Program-made: the position numbers and the translations under genes
Shown: piece after piece, positions 18,658-27,642 of the stretch
Layout: each line of letters opens with the position of its first letter
Numbering within the stretch: position 1 is the stretch's first letter
DNA from: Rhizocola hellebori
GTDB taxonomy: Bacteria; Actinomycetota; Actinomycetes; Mycobacteriales; Micromonosporaceae
DNA length: 64,000 nt
Direction of reading: 5' to 3'
Assembly: GCF_016862955.1 (NCBI RefSeq)
Contig: NZ_BONY01000015.1
Span: forward strand, 62,001 to 126,000
The notes under the pieces: model-generated
Databases searched by the model: none
Told to the model about the DNA's origin: nothing
What the model saw: only the letters and a program-made list of their open reading frames with translations

Positions 18658-19292
18658 GCCGGCACCGCCGCGGTGTCCTGCTTGGCCAGCAGCAGCACGG
18701 CCGGCTCGGCGAGCAGCAGGTGGACCAGCTCCCACAGCAGGTGATAGATGGTCACGTGGACCTCTTTCACCACCGCCGGGTCGGTGTCGTGGGCGACCAG
18801 CAGGTGGTCGGCGAGCCTGCCGTCGGCGCCTGAGTTTCCGGTCAGCAGCACGGTCAGCAGACCGCGCTCGCGGGCGGCGATGACGCCGGCGTAAACGTTG
18901 GGACAGGTGCCGTCCGCGGAGATCGCGAGCGCGATGTCGGACGGGCACGCCAGCGTCCGCAGCTGGTCGGCGTAGACATCGGCGAATCCGCGCCGGCCGG
19001 CGACGCCGGTGACGGTGGCGATGTCGTTGTTGAGCGCGATCGCCGGAAGCGCCGGCTTGCCCACGATCACCGGATGCATGAACTCGACCGCAAGATGGGC
19101 CGCGTCTGTGCTCGCGCTGCCGTTGCCGAAGACCAGCAGCTTGCCGCCGGAGTGAAACCGTTGCGCCATCGCGTAACCGGCTTCGGCGACAGCTGCGGCG
19201 TCAGCCACCAGCGAAGTTCCAGCCGCGTCCCTGCGGGCCAGAAGGTCGGCTGCCACGGTCCGCGCACTCTGCTGCACCGTCACATAACGCAT
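18654..19292 (-). CDS. SIS-domain protein, GmhA-like, first gene of hydrogenase chain
   Basis: A 212-residue SIS protein starting MRYVTVQQ. The sugar-phosphate loop FGNGSAST is at 55-62. The GmhA metal ligands His61 and Glu65 are kept as His66 and Glu70 (DAAHLAVEF). The Gln172 equivalent is Lys (VVKEVHVTIYH), while the His180 equivalent remains. It is the promoter-proximal gene of the 15-gene chain and overlaps the HypC-like start by four bases. A complete GmhA site could be shared between this protein and the downstream paralogue if they form a mixed oligomer. Its substrate is unknown. Confidence 0.85.
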   Translation of the reverse strand: MRYVTVQQSARTVAADLLARRDAAGTSLVADAAAVAEAGYAMAQRFHSGGKLLVFGNGSASTDAAHLAVEFMHPVIVGKPALPAIALNNDIATVTGVAGRRGFADVYADQLRTLACPSDIALAISADGTCPNVYAGVIAARERGLLTVLLTGNSGADGRLADHLLVAHDTDPAVVKEVHVTIYHLLWELVHLLLAEPAVLLLAKQDTAAVPA

Positions 19293-19381
19293 GCTGCCAC
19301 AAATAACAATGAGGACACCCAAAACGGACTATCTAGCCACGTGTCGTCACTAATTGGCCTACCGTGGGGGCCTGAAGCGCG

Positions 19382-19413
19382 AAGTGGCCGGCCCGTTCTC
19401 GGGCCGGCCACTT
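19382..19413 (-). terminator. Strong hairpin between ABC exporter and hydrogenase operons
   Basis: AAGTGGCCGGCCCG (19382-19395) pairs perfectly with its complement at 19400-19413 around a TTCT loop. It starts 12 bases beyond the permease stop and lies before the hydrogenase chain, which is read in the same direction. The 89 bases from 19293 to 19381 must hold the hydrogenase promoter; I see no certain -35/-10 pair there. Confidence 0.75.
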
Positions 19414-19425
19414 TCACCACTGCGC

Positions 19426-21033
19426 CTAGGTGACTGGGATGTCGCGCCTGCGGAAGGTCGCCAGGCCGACGGCGGCCAGCGCCACCGCGAGCGCGGTCAG
19501 GATGAGCAACGGGGTGAACGCGACGGACCCTCCCGGTACCCGAGGAATGTGGGTGAACGGAGAGACGTCCAACAGCGACTGGCTCAGCTGCAGTGCCGCC
19601 CCGATCTGCCCGAGCACGATGCACAGCGACAGCGCACCCCAGCCGATCGCGGGGGCCAGGCGTGGCCGCAGCCCGAACATGGCCACCGCGAGCGCGCCCA
19701 GCACCCAGATCGCGGGCAGCTGCACGAGCGCTCCGCCCACCACCCGCGGCACCTCGCGGCCGATGTTGTCGACGCTGGCGCCGTAGACCAGCCCGGCGAA
19801 CAGCCCGGTCACCGCCATGACCACGGTCGGGCCGAGGAACGCGAACACGAGATGGCTTGCGGCCCATCGCATCCGGCTGACGCTGGCGGCCAGCAGCGGC
19901 TCACTGCGCAGGCTCGCCTCCTCGGTGCGCATGCGCAGGGCGGCCGCTATTCCGTAGGCGGCGATGGCGGTGGCGCCCATGCCGAGGGTTCCCGCGAGGA
20001 AGATGTCGGCCGCGCCGGACTTGCCGCCGATGCGCGCGAGAATCTCGGTGAGCTGTTCGTTGTCCTCCAGAAGTTTGGTCGAGGTTTCGGCCACCCCGCC
20101 AAAGAGCACCCCGCCGACCACGCCCAGACCGACCAGCCAGCCGTAGAGCGAACCTTTGTGCAGCCGCCAAGCCAGGGCCAGCGGGCTGCTCAGGCTGGGC
20201 GCAGCCGTGGCTGGGCCGAGGCGTGGTGGCAACAGCCCCGCGCCCACATCACGGCGAGCCGACAGGCGCAAAGCCAAGGCGGCCAGAGCAACCGTGGCCA
20301 CGATGGCCAGAGCGAACACCCACCACCGGTTGTCGGTGAAGGCGTGGACCTGGTTCACCCAGCCCAGCGGGGAGATCCAGGAGAGCCAGGCCCATCCGCC
20401 CGCGACCACGTCGCCGACGCCGCGCACGGCGAAGGCCAGGCCGAGCAGCCCGATGCCGATGCCCCGGGCCGCGCCCGCACCCTCGGTCAGCTGTGCGGTC
20501 ACCGCGGCGATCGCGCCGAACATGATGCCGGCGAACGCCCACGCCATCCCCATCGCGAAGGCACCGGAAGCCGGTGTCTGCTGGCTCATCATGCCAAGCG
20601 CCACAAGCACTCCGACGCCGAGGCTGGCGCCCGAGATGGCGACGAGGGCGGCGGTGAGGCCGGCATGCCTGCCGACCACCGCCGAGCCGAGCAGCTCGCG
20701 GCGGCCGGCCTCCTCTTCCAGCCGGGTGTGCCGGATGACGAACAGCACGGCGATGAGCGCCATGATGACGATCCCGGTCGCCGAGCGCCAGAAGATGAGC
20801 GCGCCGAGGTTTGGGTCGCTCGGCTTCTGGCCGTAGAACAGGATGAGCATCGGGCTGCTGCCGAGATCGTCGATGTAACCCTGGCGCTCGGCATCGGTCT
20901 TGTAGATTGCCGCCGTTCCCGACGCCAGGCTCAACGGCAGCACAGCCATGAACAGCATCCAGATCGGCATGAGCACGCGGTCGCGGCGCAGGATCAGTCT
21001 CACCAGCGAGCCGGTGCCTGTGAAGGCAGTCAT
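19426..21033 (-). CDS. ABC exporter permease, antibiotic-type
   Basis: A 535-residue integral membrane protein with about 12 hydrophobic spans in two homologous halves. Each half opens with a polar N-terminal helix ([23 protein letters not shown]). It resembles the actinomycete exporters annotated for polyketide antibiotics. The start overlaps the stop of the ATPase gene by four bases (ATGA), so the pair forms one transporter. The cargo is unknown. A GbsR-type regulator is divergent from the pair. Confidence 0.85.
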   Translation of the reverse strand: MTAFTGTGSLVRLILRRDRVLMPIWMLFMAVLPLSLASGTAAIYKTDAERQGYIDDLGSSPMLILFYGQKPSDPNLGALIFWRSATGIVIMALIAVLFVIRHTRLEEEAGRRELLGSAVVGRHAGLTAALVAISGASLGVGVLVALGMMSQQTPASGAFAMGMAWAFAGIMFGAIAAVTAQLTEGAGAARGIGIGLLGLAFAVRGVGDVVAGGWAWLSWISPLGWVNQVHAFTDNRWWVFALAIVATVALAALALRLSARRDVGAGLLPPRLGPATAAPSLSSPLALAWRLHKGSLYGWLVGLGVVGGVLFGGVAETSTKLLEDNEQLTEILARIGGKSGAADIFLAGTLGMGATAIAAYGIAAALRMRTEEASLRSEPLLAASVSRMRWAASHLVFAFLGPTVVMAVTGLFAGLVYGASVDNIGREVPRVVGGALVQLPAIWVLGALAVAMFGLRPRLAPAIGWGALSLCIVLGQIGAALQLSQSLLDVSPFTHIPRVPGGSVAFTPLLILTALAVALAAVGLATFRRRDIPVT

Positions 21034-21926
21034 TTCACCGGCTCCGTCTCGTAGTGACGAAGGAAGAGCTCCTCAAGCGTTGGCGGCTGGCTGACCAGAC
21101 TGCGTACGCCGTGGGAGGTGAGCTGGCGCAGCACCGGGTCAAGCTGAGCGGAGTCGACCTGGAGCTTGACGTGGTTGTCGGAGACGTGCAGATCGTGAAC
21201 ACCGGCCATGCTGCCCAGACCGTTGGGCGGGGTGGCCAGCTCGGCGGAGATGAAGGTGCGGGTCAGGTGGCGCAGCTGGGTCAGCGTGCCGGTTTCCACC
21301 GTCTTGCCCAGCCGGATGATGCTCACCCGGTCACACAGCGCCTCCACCTCGGCCAGGATGTGGCTGGAGAGCAGCACCGTGCGCCCGTTGTTCTTCGTCT
21401 CCTCGGCGATGACCTGCCGGAACACTTCTTCCATCAGCGGGTCGAGACCGGAGGTCGGCTCGTCGAGCAGCAGCAGCTCCACGTCGGAGGCGAGCGCGGC
21501 GATGAGCCCGACCTTCTGGCGGTTGCCCTTGGAGTAGGCGCGGCCCTTCTTCTTCGGGTCGAGGTCGAAGCGCTCCAGCAGTTCCTTGCGGCGCTTCGGA
21601 TTCAGCCCGCCGCGCAGCCGCCCGAGCAGGTCGATGACCTCGCCGCCGGACAGGTTGGGCCACAGGGTGACATCACCCGGCACGTAGGCGAGGCGGCGGT
21701 GCAGGGCGACCGCGTCGCGCCAGGGGTCGCCGCCGAGCAGAGTGGCCGTGCCGCCGTCGGCGCGCAGCAGACCCAGCAGAATACGGATGGTGGTGGTCTT
21801 CCCTGACCCGTTGGGGCCGAGGAACCCGTGTACTTCACCCTGCGCGACCGCCAGGTCAAGGCCGTCAAGCGCTTTGGTCTGGCCAAAACGCTTGGTCAGG
21901 CCGGAGACCGAAATGGCATTTTCCAT
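21030..21926 (-). CDS. ABC exporter ATP-binding protein
   Basis: A 298-residue ATPase of the drug-exporter (DrrA-like) class. Walker A GPNGSGKT is at 37-44, the signature is [10 protein letters not shown] (the LSGGQ variant seen in this class), and Walker B is [15 protein letters not shown]-terminal domain of about 80 residues follows, as usual in DrrA-type proteins. It is the first gene of the two-gene exporter operon and faces the GbsR gene across a 70-base promoter region with a palindrome. Confidence 0.9.
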   Translation of the reverse strand: MENAISVSGLTKRFGQTKALDGLDLAVAQGEVHGFLGPNGSGKTTTIRILLGLLRADGGTATLLGGDPWRDAVALHRRLAYVPGDVTLWPNLSGGEVIDLLGRLRGGLNPKRRKELLERFDLDPKKKGRAYSKGNRQKVGLIAALASDVELLLLDEPTSGLDPLMEEVFRQVIAEETKNNGRTVLLSSHILAEVEALCDRVSIIRLGKTVETGTLTQLRHLTRTFISAELATPPNGLGSMAGVHDLHVSDNHVKLQVDSAQLDPVLRQLTSHGVRSLVSQPPTLEELFLRHYETEPVK

Positions 21927-21946
21927 GTTTCAGACGCTACACTTAC

Positions 21947-21962
21947 TTCACAAACTTGTGAA
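21947..21962. promoter_or_regulatory. Palindromic operator for GbsR/MarR regulator
   Basis: TTCACAA-AC-TTGTGAA is a perfect 7+7 inverted repeat in the 70-base gap between the divergent exporter and regulator genes. It lies 20 bases from one start codon and 34 from the other. Such a placement fits repression of both genes by the regulator. Confidence 0.65.
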
Positions 21963-21996
21963 AGTTCCATACGAAATTTTGACGAGGGAGCCAGCC

Positions 21997-22494
21997 ATGT
22001 CACAGCGACCCGATCGCGACGACGTCGCGCTGCGCAGCTTCGTGGAGAACATGGCCGCGCTCCTCGCCGACTGGGGCTTCCCGCGGATGGCGGGGCGGGT
22101 GGTGTTCACCCTGATGGCCGCCGATGAACGGTCGCTGAGCGCGGGTGAGCTCGCCGACCGGCTGGGCGTCAGCCCGGCCGCCATCTCCGGGGCGGTCCGC
22201 TATCTCACCCACCTGCAGATGGTGATGCGGGAGCCGGTGCCAGGCTCGCGCCGTGACCGTTACCGGCTGGTCGACGACTCCTGGTACGAAGTGACCATCG
22301 CCAAGATGACGCTCCTCAAGACCCTCGCCGACGCCGCCGATCAGGGCGCCGCCGCGGCGGGCGGGCCGAAAACCATTGCGGGGGCACGGCTTGCCGGCAT
22401 GGCCGACTTCTACAACTGGGTGCAGGAGAACATGCCGAGCATGCTGCTGCAGTGGGCCGAGGTCAAGGCCGCCAAAGCCGCCGAAGCGGAGTAA
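21997..22494 (+). CDS. GbsR/MarR family transcriptional regulator
   Basis: A 165-residue DNA-binding protein. A winged helix-turn-helix covers about residues 20-90 with a recognition segment LADRLGVSPAAISGAVRYL, followed by a wing with VPGSRRDRYRL. The C-terminal half is helical and likely mediates dimerisation. The ATG at 21997 has a GAGGGAG ribosome site; the open frame continues upstream but out of the promoter region. Divergent orientation from the ABC exporter and the palindrome between them suggest it controls that exporter in response to its cargo. Confidence 0.85.
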   Translation: MSQRPDRDDVALRSFVENMAALLADWGFPRMAGRVVFTLMAADERSLSAGELADRLGVSPAAISGAVRYLTHLQMVMREPVPGSRRDRYRLVDDSWYEVTIAKMTLLKTLADAADQGAAAAGGPKTIAGARLAGMADFYNWVQENMPSMLLQWAEVKAAKAAEAE

Positions 22495-22555
22495 CACCTA
22501 CCTCTGGAAGCAGTCTGTTCACTGTTGACACCTGCTGGACACCGGTCGAGAATCT

Positions 22556-22602
22556 GAGCTGTTCAGCTACTGCGCACAGCGTTCCGTCCTGTTGAACAAC
22601 AG
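22556..22602. promoter_or_regulatory. Palindromes in amidohydrolase promoter, shared motif
   Basis: Two inverted repeats lie upstream of the amidohydrolase: AGCTG-TT-CAGCT (22557-22568) and CTGTTG-AA-CAACAG (22589-22602). The 11-mer GAGCTGTTCAG (22556-22566) recurs exactly at 29970-29980 before the M24 operon, hinting at one regulator for both promoters. CTGTTCA also occurs near 22515. Confidence 0.45.
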
Positions 22603-22620
22603 ACTCCATGAGGAGCACAG

Positions 22621-24063
22621 ATGAGCGAACCCGCAAGTCCGGCTGGCTCCGCGATCGTCTTCCGTAACGGACTCGTCCTCACCATGGATGACCGCCGCAC
22701 CGTGCACAACCGGGGCGACGTGCTGGTGGTCGGCGAGCGGATCGCCGAAGTGGGCCCGAACCTGTCCGTCCCCGAGGGCACCGTCGAGATCGACGCCTCC
22801 GGTGGCATCGTCATGCCTGGAATGATCGACACGCACCGGCACATGTGGCAGACCGCCATGCGCGGCTACGGCGCGGACTGGACCCTCACCCAATATTTCG
22901 TCTGGTACTACCTGGAGCACGGCAAGCTTTTCCGGCCCGAGGACATCTACGCGGGTAACTACCTTGGCGCGCTCGAAGCCATCGATGCCGGGGTGACCAC
23001 GACCGTCGACTGGTCGCATGGGCTGCAGACGGTGCAGCACGCCGATGCCGCGGTGGACGCGTTGCAGGCCACGCTCGGCCGTTTCGTGCTGGCCTACGGC
23101 AACATTCAGCAGGGGCCGTGGGAGTGGTCGGCTTCCCCCGAATTCCGTGACTTCGTCAGCCGCCGGATGTCCGGGGGCAACGACATGCTCGGCTTCCAGA
23201 TGGCCTTCGACGTGCCCGCCACGCCGGAGTTCCCGGAGAAGGCCGCCTTCGAGGTGGCGCGGGAGCTGGACGTCGCGGTCACCACCCACGCCGGGGTTTG
23301 GGGCGCTACCAACGATGAGAGCATTCGTCTCATCCACGAGCACGGATTTATGACACCTCGCAACGTTTACGTTCATGCTGCGACGCTGAGTGCCGACTCG
23401 TACCAGCGCATAGCGGCCAGCGGCGGCTCGGTCTCGATCTCGACCGAGAGCGAGCAGAGCGCGGGCCAGGGTTACCCACCCACCTGGCAGCTGCGCCGCT
23501 ACGACATCCCGATCTCGCTGTCCATGGACACCAGCGTCTGGTGGAGCGGCGACCTGTTCACCGCCATGCGCACCACGCTCAGCGCCGACCGCTCCCGGGA
23601 ACACCTTGAGGCACATGGCAAAGCCGAAACCGTGACGCACCATCCGTTGCGGGCACAGCAGGTCGTGGAGTGGGCCACCCGCGGCGGCAGCAAGGCGCTG
23701 GGGATGGACGGCATCGTGGGCAGCCTGGAGCCGGGCAAGAAAGCCGACGTGGTGCTGATCAAGAACGATCAGTCACCGGCGATGACACCCATCATCAATT
23801 CCTATGGCCATGTCGTGTACCAGGCCCAGCGTGGCGACGTCCACACCGTCGTCATCAACGGGCGTCTGGCCAAACACGAGCACAAGCTGATCGGCGTGGA
23901 CCTGGCCGCGGCCAAGGCGGGCGTCGCGAGCACGATCGACTATCTGGTGAGCCAGATGGGCGAGGAGCAGTGGCAGCAGGGAATGAACCCGGAGATTCCC
24001 GAGCAGAAGATGCTGCACAACCCATACCAGTACACGGCTGATTGGCAGCCGGAATCGGCCTAG
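22621..24063 (+). CDS. Metal-dependent amidohydrolase (cytosine deaminase/AtzA-like)
   Basis: A 480-residue TIM-barrel amidohydrolase. Metal-site residues are visible: His72 and His74 in DTHRHMWQ, a His in VTTHAGVW, a His in YVHAATL and an Asp in LSMDTSVW. This arrangement fits the mononuclear AtzA/TrzN/adenosine-type deaminase subgroup that hydrolyses C-N or C-Cl bonds on N-heterocycles. The true substrate is unknown. A GAGGAGC ribosome site precedes the ATG. The gene converges with the next gene, overlapping by four bases. It heads the catabolic island with dehydrogenases, a bicupin and an importer nearby. Confidence 0.85.
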   Translation: MSEPASPAGSAIVFRNGLVLTMDDRRTVHNRGDVLVVGERIAEVGPNLSVPEGTVEIDASGGIVMPGMIDTHRHMWQTAMRGYGADWTLTQYFVWYYLEHGKLFRPEDIYAGNYLGALEAIDAGVTTTVDWSHGLQTVQHADAAVDALQATLGRFVLAYGNIQQGPWEWSASPEFRDFVSRRMSGGNDMLGFQMAFDVPATPEFPEKAAFEVARELDVAVTTHAGVWGATNDESIRLIHEHGFMTPRNVYVHAATLSADSYQRIAASGGSVSISTESEQSAGQGYPPTWQLRRYDIPISLSMDTSVWWSGDLFTAMRTTLSADRSREHLEAHGKAETVTHHPLRAQQVVEWATRGGSKALGMDGIVGSLEPGKKADVVLIKNDQSPAMTPIINSYGHVVYQAQRGDVHTVVINGRLAKHEHKLIGVDLAAAKAGVASTIDYLVSQMGEEQWQQGMNPEIPEQKMLHNPYQYTADWQPESA

Positions 24064-24926
24064 CCGCCGCGCAGCAGCTTCGCCAGGGCGCTCATGTCGC
24101 GGTCGCCATAGCCGCGCGTGAGCGCCTCCTCGACGACACTCGCGTTGGCAGCCAGCTGGGGCATGCGTGCGCCAACGCTTCCGGCGAGGTCGCCGATCAA
24201 CCGAAGGTCCTTGGCCACCAGCTCCAAAGCGAAGGCGACAGCAGCCGTGTCGGGATTTAGATAAGCCTCTCGTTTGTACTGAACGAACGGCGCTGCGACC
24301 GCGCTGGAGGCGAAAACGTCATACGCCGCGGCCCGATCCACTCCCGCCCGCTCGGCGAGCACGAGCGCCTCGGCCACCGCCTGGTTGAGCCCGTGCACCA
24401 CCGAGTTGACGACGAGCTTCATCGTGGCGCCGGAGCCCTGCCCTCCTAAGTGGGCGATGCGGCTGCCGAAGGCGCCCAGGATCGGCCGAGCCCGCTCTAA
24501 AGCGTCGCCGTCGCCCCCGGCGAGCACGGTCAGCTCACCGCGCTGCACCAGCGCGACGCTGCCCGAGACCGGCGTGTCAAGCAGATGGGCGCCCCGGCCG
24601 GTCACCGCGGCGGCGAGCTCGCGCACGGTCGCGGGATGAATCGTGCTGGTCTCCATCACCACCGCACCTTGACCCAGCCCGGCGACGATGCCCTCGGCAC
24701 CGGAGTAGACAGCGCGGACAGCGTCATCGTCGGCCAGCGACACGACCACAAACCGAGCCTGCGCCACGGCCTCACGCGCGGTCGCCGCGACCGGGGCGCC
24801 AAGGGCCGCAGCCCTTTGCGGGCTCCGGTTGTAGAGGGTGACGCGGTGCCCCGCGCCGAGCAGGCGGCCCGCCATCGCCGCCCCCATCCTGCCCGTGCCG
24901 ACGACGGCGACGGACTCGGCCGTCAC
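24060..24926 (-). CDS. NAD(P)-dependent beta-hydroxyacid dehydrogenase (HIBADH family)
   Basis: A 288-residue member of the 3-hydroxyisobutyrate dehydrogenase / tartronate semialdehyde reductase family. The Rossmann motif GTGRMG is near residue 11, the substrate-binding DTPVSGSVALVQRG segment is in the middle, and the catalytic Lys lies in GATMKLVVN. It oxidises or reduces a short 3-hydroxy acid or semialdehyde. It overlaps the downstream amidohydrolase (opposite strand) and the upstream SDR gene (four bases), so it is co-transcribed with the SDR and probably the whole minus-strand catabolic operon. Confidence 0.85.
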   Translation of the reverse strand: MTAESVAVVGTGRMGAAMAGRLLGAGHRVTLYNRSPQRAAALGAPVAATAREAVAQARFVVVSLADDDAVRAVYSGAEGIVAGLGQGAVVMETSTIHPATVRELAAAVTGRGAHLLDTPVSGSVALVQRGELTVLAGGDGDALERARPILGAFGSRIAHLGGQGSGATMKLVVNSVVHGLNQAVAEALVLAERAGVDRAAAYDVFASSAVAAPFVQYKREAYLNPDTAAVAFALELVAKDLRLIGDLAGSVGARMPQLAANASVVEEALTRGYGDRDMSALAKLLRGG

Positions 24927-25606
24927 CGCCAGCCACCGTCCAGGATCAGGTCCACGCCGTTGGCGCTGCCGTTCTCCAGCAGGAAGACCGATGCGCCAAC
25001 CACTTCGGCCATCGTGGTGAGCTTGCCGGTGAGAGTGTTGGCCACCACCGCGTCGAGCGTCTTGCCGACCCAGAACGGGCTGTCGCCCACGATGCCGGGA
25101 TGGATGGAGTTGACCCGGATGGGCGCCAGCTCGACCGACAGGGTGCGGACCATGCCCAGTACCCCGGCGTTGATCGAGCTGACCGTGGTCGAGCCGGGAT
25201 AGGGGCGGACCCGGGCCATGCCACCGAAGAGCAGAACCGAACCCATTCCGGTGAGCCGATCGGTGAGCGCGTGCACCACCTCGGTGTAGCCGACCAGCTT
25301 CAGTGTCACCAGATGCAGCGCATCGGTGATGCTGTAATCCGTGACGGTGTTGGCGTCCCGGTCGATCGCGGCGAGCACGAGGAAATCCACCGGCCCGACT
25401 CCGGCCAGGTTGGCGGCGATGTCGTGGGGCTGGGAAAGGTCGAGCGCGATGCCCTGCACCGCGCCGCCGATTTCCTCGGCCGCTTTTGCCGCGCGCCCGG
25501 CGTCGCGGCTGGTGAGCACCACATTGCAGCCCCGGTCGGCGTAGTGGGTGGCCAGCTCCCGGCCGATCCCCGAGGTGCCGCCGACGATGAGCACCGAATC
25601 GGCCAT
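24923..25606 (-). CDS. SDR-family protein lacking catalytic Tyr/Lys
   Basis: A 227-residue short-chain dehydrogenase fold. The cofactor motif GGTSGIG is at 9-15, and the C-terminus has the family IHPG segment. Where classical SDRs have YxxxK the sequence reads VSSIN, so both the catalytic Tyr (to Val) and Lys (to Asn) are missing; a Ser remains nearby. Atypical SDRs with this substitution exist as a subfamily, some probably binding NAD(P) without classical catalysis. It is coupled by a four-base overlap to the HIBADH-like gene and separated by one base from the bicupin gene. Confidence 0.8.
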   Translation of the reverse strand: MADSVLIVGGTSGIGRELATHYADRGCNVVLTSRDAGRAAKAAEEIGGAVQGIALDLSQPHDIAANLAGVGPVDFLVLAAIDRDANTVTDYSITDALHLVTLKLVGYTEVVHALTDRLTGMGSVLLFGGMARVRPYPGSTTVSSINAGVLGMVRTLSVELAPIRVNSIHPGIVGDSPFWVGKTLDAVVANTLTGKLTTMAEVVGASVFLLENGSANGVDLILDGGWR

Positions 25607-25607
25607 G

Positions 25608-26504
25608 TCAATGTCCTTCCGTCATAGAACGAAGGTAGTCCCAATCGCGGACGAACCTGTAGGAGTGCCGGCCCGGCGGCTGCGGTGCCTGGGTTTCCAG
25701 CCAGCGCACCGGGCCGTCGCCGACGTTGCGGAAACCGTGCACGCAGCCGACACCCGCGAACGCAACGTCGCCCACGCCCAGGCGGTAGGTCTGCCCATCG
25801 AAGACCGCCTCCGCCTCGCCTTCGAGGAACAGGTAGGTCTCCTCGAACGGATGGTCGTGCGGCCCGGCCACTCCGGCGGGCTCGTACTGCACCATGAACA
25901 TGGTGGTCAGCTCGGCCCCGAGATCGCTGTCCACCATCATCTTCACCGTGATGCCGCTGTAGACCAGCAGCGCCGTGCGCATGCTCGCGGACATCGCCAG
26001 CAGCTCCTGACGCTGCTTGTCGACCTCCATGTTGACCGCCTCGATGTGCCCGAACGAACGGGTCCGCGGGTCGCGCGGATCGACGGCGGCCGGCTCGGTG
26101 CGGGCCAGCGTGGGCACGCTATAGACGTCGTATGCGTAGGCGGCCCGCGGCTGCGGCGCCCGCATCTGCGCCCAGCGGGCCGGCTCCGCGCCCGCGTCGT
26201 TCCGCCACTCGTGTGGCACACCGGTGTGCAGCAGGCCGTAATCGCCGGGCCCAAGGCGGGTCGCGCCTTCGGGGGTCTGCACGACAGGATTGCCTTCAAG
26301 CACGTAGAAGCATTCCTCGTAGGACTGCACCGCGGTGGCTGCGTAACCGCCGGAAGCCAAGGCGCATATGGAGAATTCCGTGTGTACCGCGCCAGGGGTG
26401 GTTTCGTCCGCGATACTCCACCGGGTCAGGCCCTCGCCGCCGCGCGCTTCCGCGGGCGGCGAGTATTGCGCCTCGGCTGCACGCTTGACGACGTGCCGTG
26501 TCAT
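25608..26504 (-). CDS. Bicupin protein
   Basis: A 298-residue protein with two cupin barrels. The first (about 50-105) has SYEECFYVLEG and a PGDYGLLHTGVPHEW motif. The second (about 205-275) has PHDHPFEETYLFLEG and VGDVAFAGVGCVHGF, with the His, His, Glu and His metal ligands intact, so metal binding is expected in the second barrel. Bicupins in catabolic operons include ureidoglycine aminohydrolases, dioxygenases and isomerases. I cannot choose among these. Position between the SDR and E1 beta genes puts it in the same pathway. Confidence 0.8.
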   Translation of the reverse strand: MTRHVVKRAAEAQYSPPAEARGGEGLTRWSIADETTPGAVHTEFSICALASGGYAATAVQSYEECFYVLEGNPVVQTPEGATRLGPGDYGLLHTGVPHEWRNDAGAEPARWAQMRAPQPRAAYAYDVYSVPTLARTEPAAVDPRDPRTRSFGHIEAVNMEVDKQRQELLAMSASMRTALLVYSGITVKMMVDSDLGAELTTMFMVQYEPAGVAGPHDHPFEETYLFLEGEAEAVFDGQTYRLGVGDVAFAGVGCVHGFRNVGDGPVRWLETQAPQPPGRHSYRFVRDWDYLRSMTEGH

Positions 26505-26513
26505 GAAGTCCTC

Positions 26514-27512
26514 CTAGAAGTTCGCGACCGACTCGGCTGCGGCCACCACCTTGTCGACGGTGGGCATCACCTCGTCCTCCAGCGCGTCGGCGAAGGGCAG
26601 CGGGACATTGGCCGAGGCGACCCGGCGTACGGGGGCGTCGAGCAGCTGGAAGCCCTCGTCGACCACCACCGAAACGACCGTCGCGCCCCAGCCGGCCTGA
26701 TGCGGGTTCTCCTCCACGGTCACCAGGCGCGAAGTCTTGGCCACCGAGGCCAACACGGTGGTCATGTCCATCGGAATGAGGCAGCGCAGGTCCACCACCT
26801 CGGTGGAGATTCCTTTGGCGGCAAGCCTTTCCGCGGCGGCAAGGGCGATGGGCACGGTGTAGGCGAGCGCGACCAGGGTGACGTCGGTGCCCTCCCGGAC
26901 CACGGCCGCCTTGCCCAGCTCGACGAGGTGGCCCTCGGGCGGCAGCAGGCCCTTGCTGGCGAACAATCCCTTGTGTTCAAAGAACACCACCGGATCGTCG
27001 CTGCGGATGGCGGATGCCATCAACCCAATCACATCGGCGGGCGTGGAGGGCGCGGCGATTTTGAGCCCGGGAATGGTCAGCGCCCAGTTCTCCACCGCCT
27101 GCGAGTGCTGCGCGCCGAAACCGAGCCCGCCACCGTTGGCCGTGCGGATCACCAGCGGGACGGTGACCTGGCCGCCGGTCATGTACCGCACCTTCGGGAT
27201 CTCGTTGGCGAGGTAATCCCAGCAGCAGGCCAGGAAGTCGGAGAACATGATTTCGGCGACCGGGCGGATGCCGGTCATGGCCGCGCCCATCGCCGCGCCC
27301 ACGATGGCCTGCTCGGAGATGGGGGTGTCCCAGATGCGCTGTGGCCCGAATTCGGCGAACAACCCAGCCGTCGTCTTGAACACGCCTCCGGCCGCGCCGA
27401 TGTCCTCACCGAGGCACACCACCGCCGGATCGCGGCGCATCTCGCGGGCAATCCCCTCCGCGACCGCCTCGCGATAGCTGATCGTGCCAGCGTCGGCCTT
27501 CACACTCGCCAT
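26514..27512 (-). CDS. 2-oxoacid dehydrogenase-type E1 component, beta subunit
   Basis: A 332-residue TPP-dependent E1 beta subunit (transketolase-type pyrimidine domain, then C-terminal domain). The conserved GEDIGAAGGVFKTT and DTPISEQAIVGAA segments are present, with FDF-like FSDFLACCWD and a C-terminal VTVEENPHQAGWG. The start MASVKADAG at 27512 has a GGAGGG ribosome site; the frame is open further upstream but consists of repeat sequence. It pairs with the E1 alpha gene upstream. No E2 or E3 gene is present in the window, so the enzyme either borrows an E2 encoded elsewhere or works as a decarboxylase/oxidoreductase without one. Confidence 0.9.
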   Translation of the reverse strand: MASVKADAGTISYREAVAEGIAREMRRDPAVVCLGEDIGAAGGVFKTTAGLFAEFGPQRIWDTPISEQAIVGAAMGAAMTGIRPVAEIMFSDFLACCWDYLANEIPKVRYMTGGQVTVPLVIRTANGGGLGFGAQHSQAVENWALTIPGLKIAAPSTPADVIGLMASAIRSDDPVVFFEHKGLFASKGLLPPEGHLVELGKAAVVREGTDVTLVALAYTVPIALAAAERLAAKGISTEVVDLRCLIPMDMTTVLASVAKTSRLVTVEENPHQAGWGATVVSVVVDEGFQLLDAPVRRVASANVPLPFADALEDEVMPTVDKVVAAAESVANF

Positions 27513-27642
27513 GCCATCCCTCCCGTTCTCAGCTGCGGCCGCGAGGCAGTTCCGCCGCCGCCCATCTGGCGTCGCGGTGGTTTGTCGGGTGCGGCCGTGC
27601 GGCGCCTCGGCCGCCTGCCCGTCGGGTGTCGCCAAGGGTTTG
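27513..27642 (-). repeat. Imperfect tandem duplication between E1 genes
   Basis: The 130-base spacer between E1 alpha and E1 beta contains two diverged copies of a roughly 50-base segment. On the minus strand both begin with GCACC(T/C)GACAAACC and continue to a GGGC-rich end. The first copy overlaps the E1 alpha stop codon (ACCTGA against ACCCGA in the second). No gene is visible in the spacer. Confidence 0.5.
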
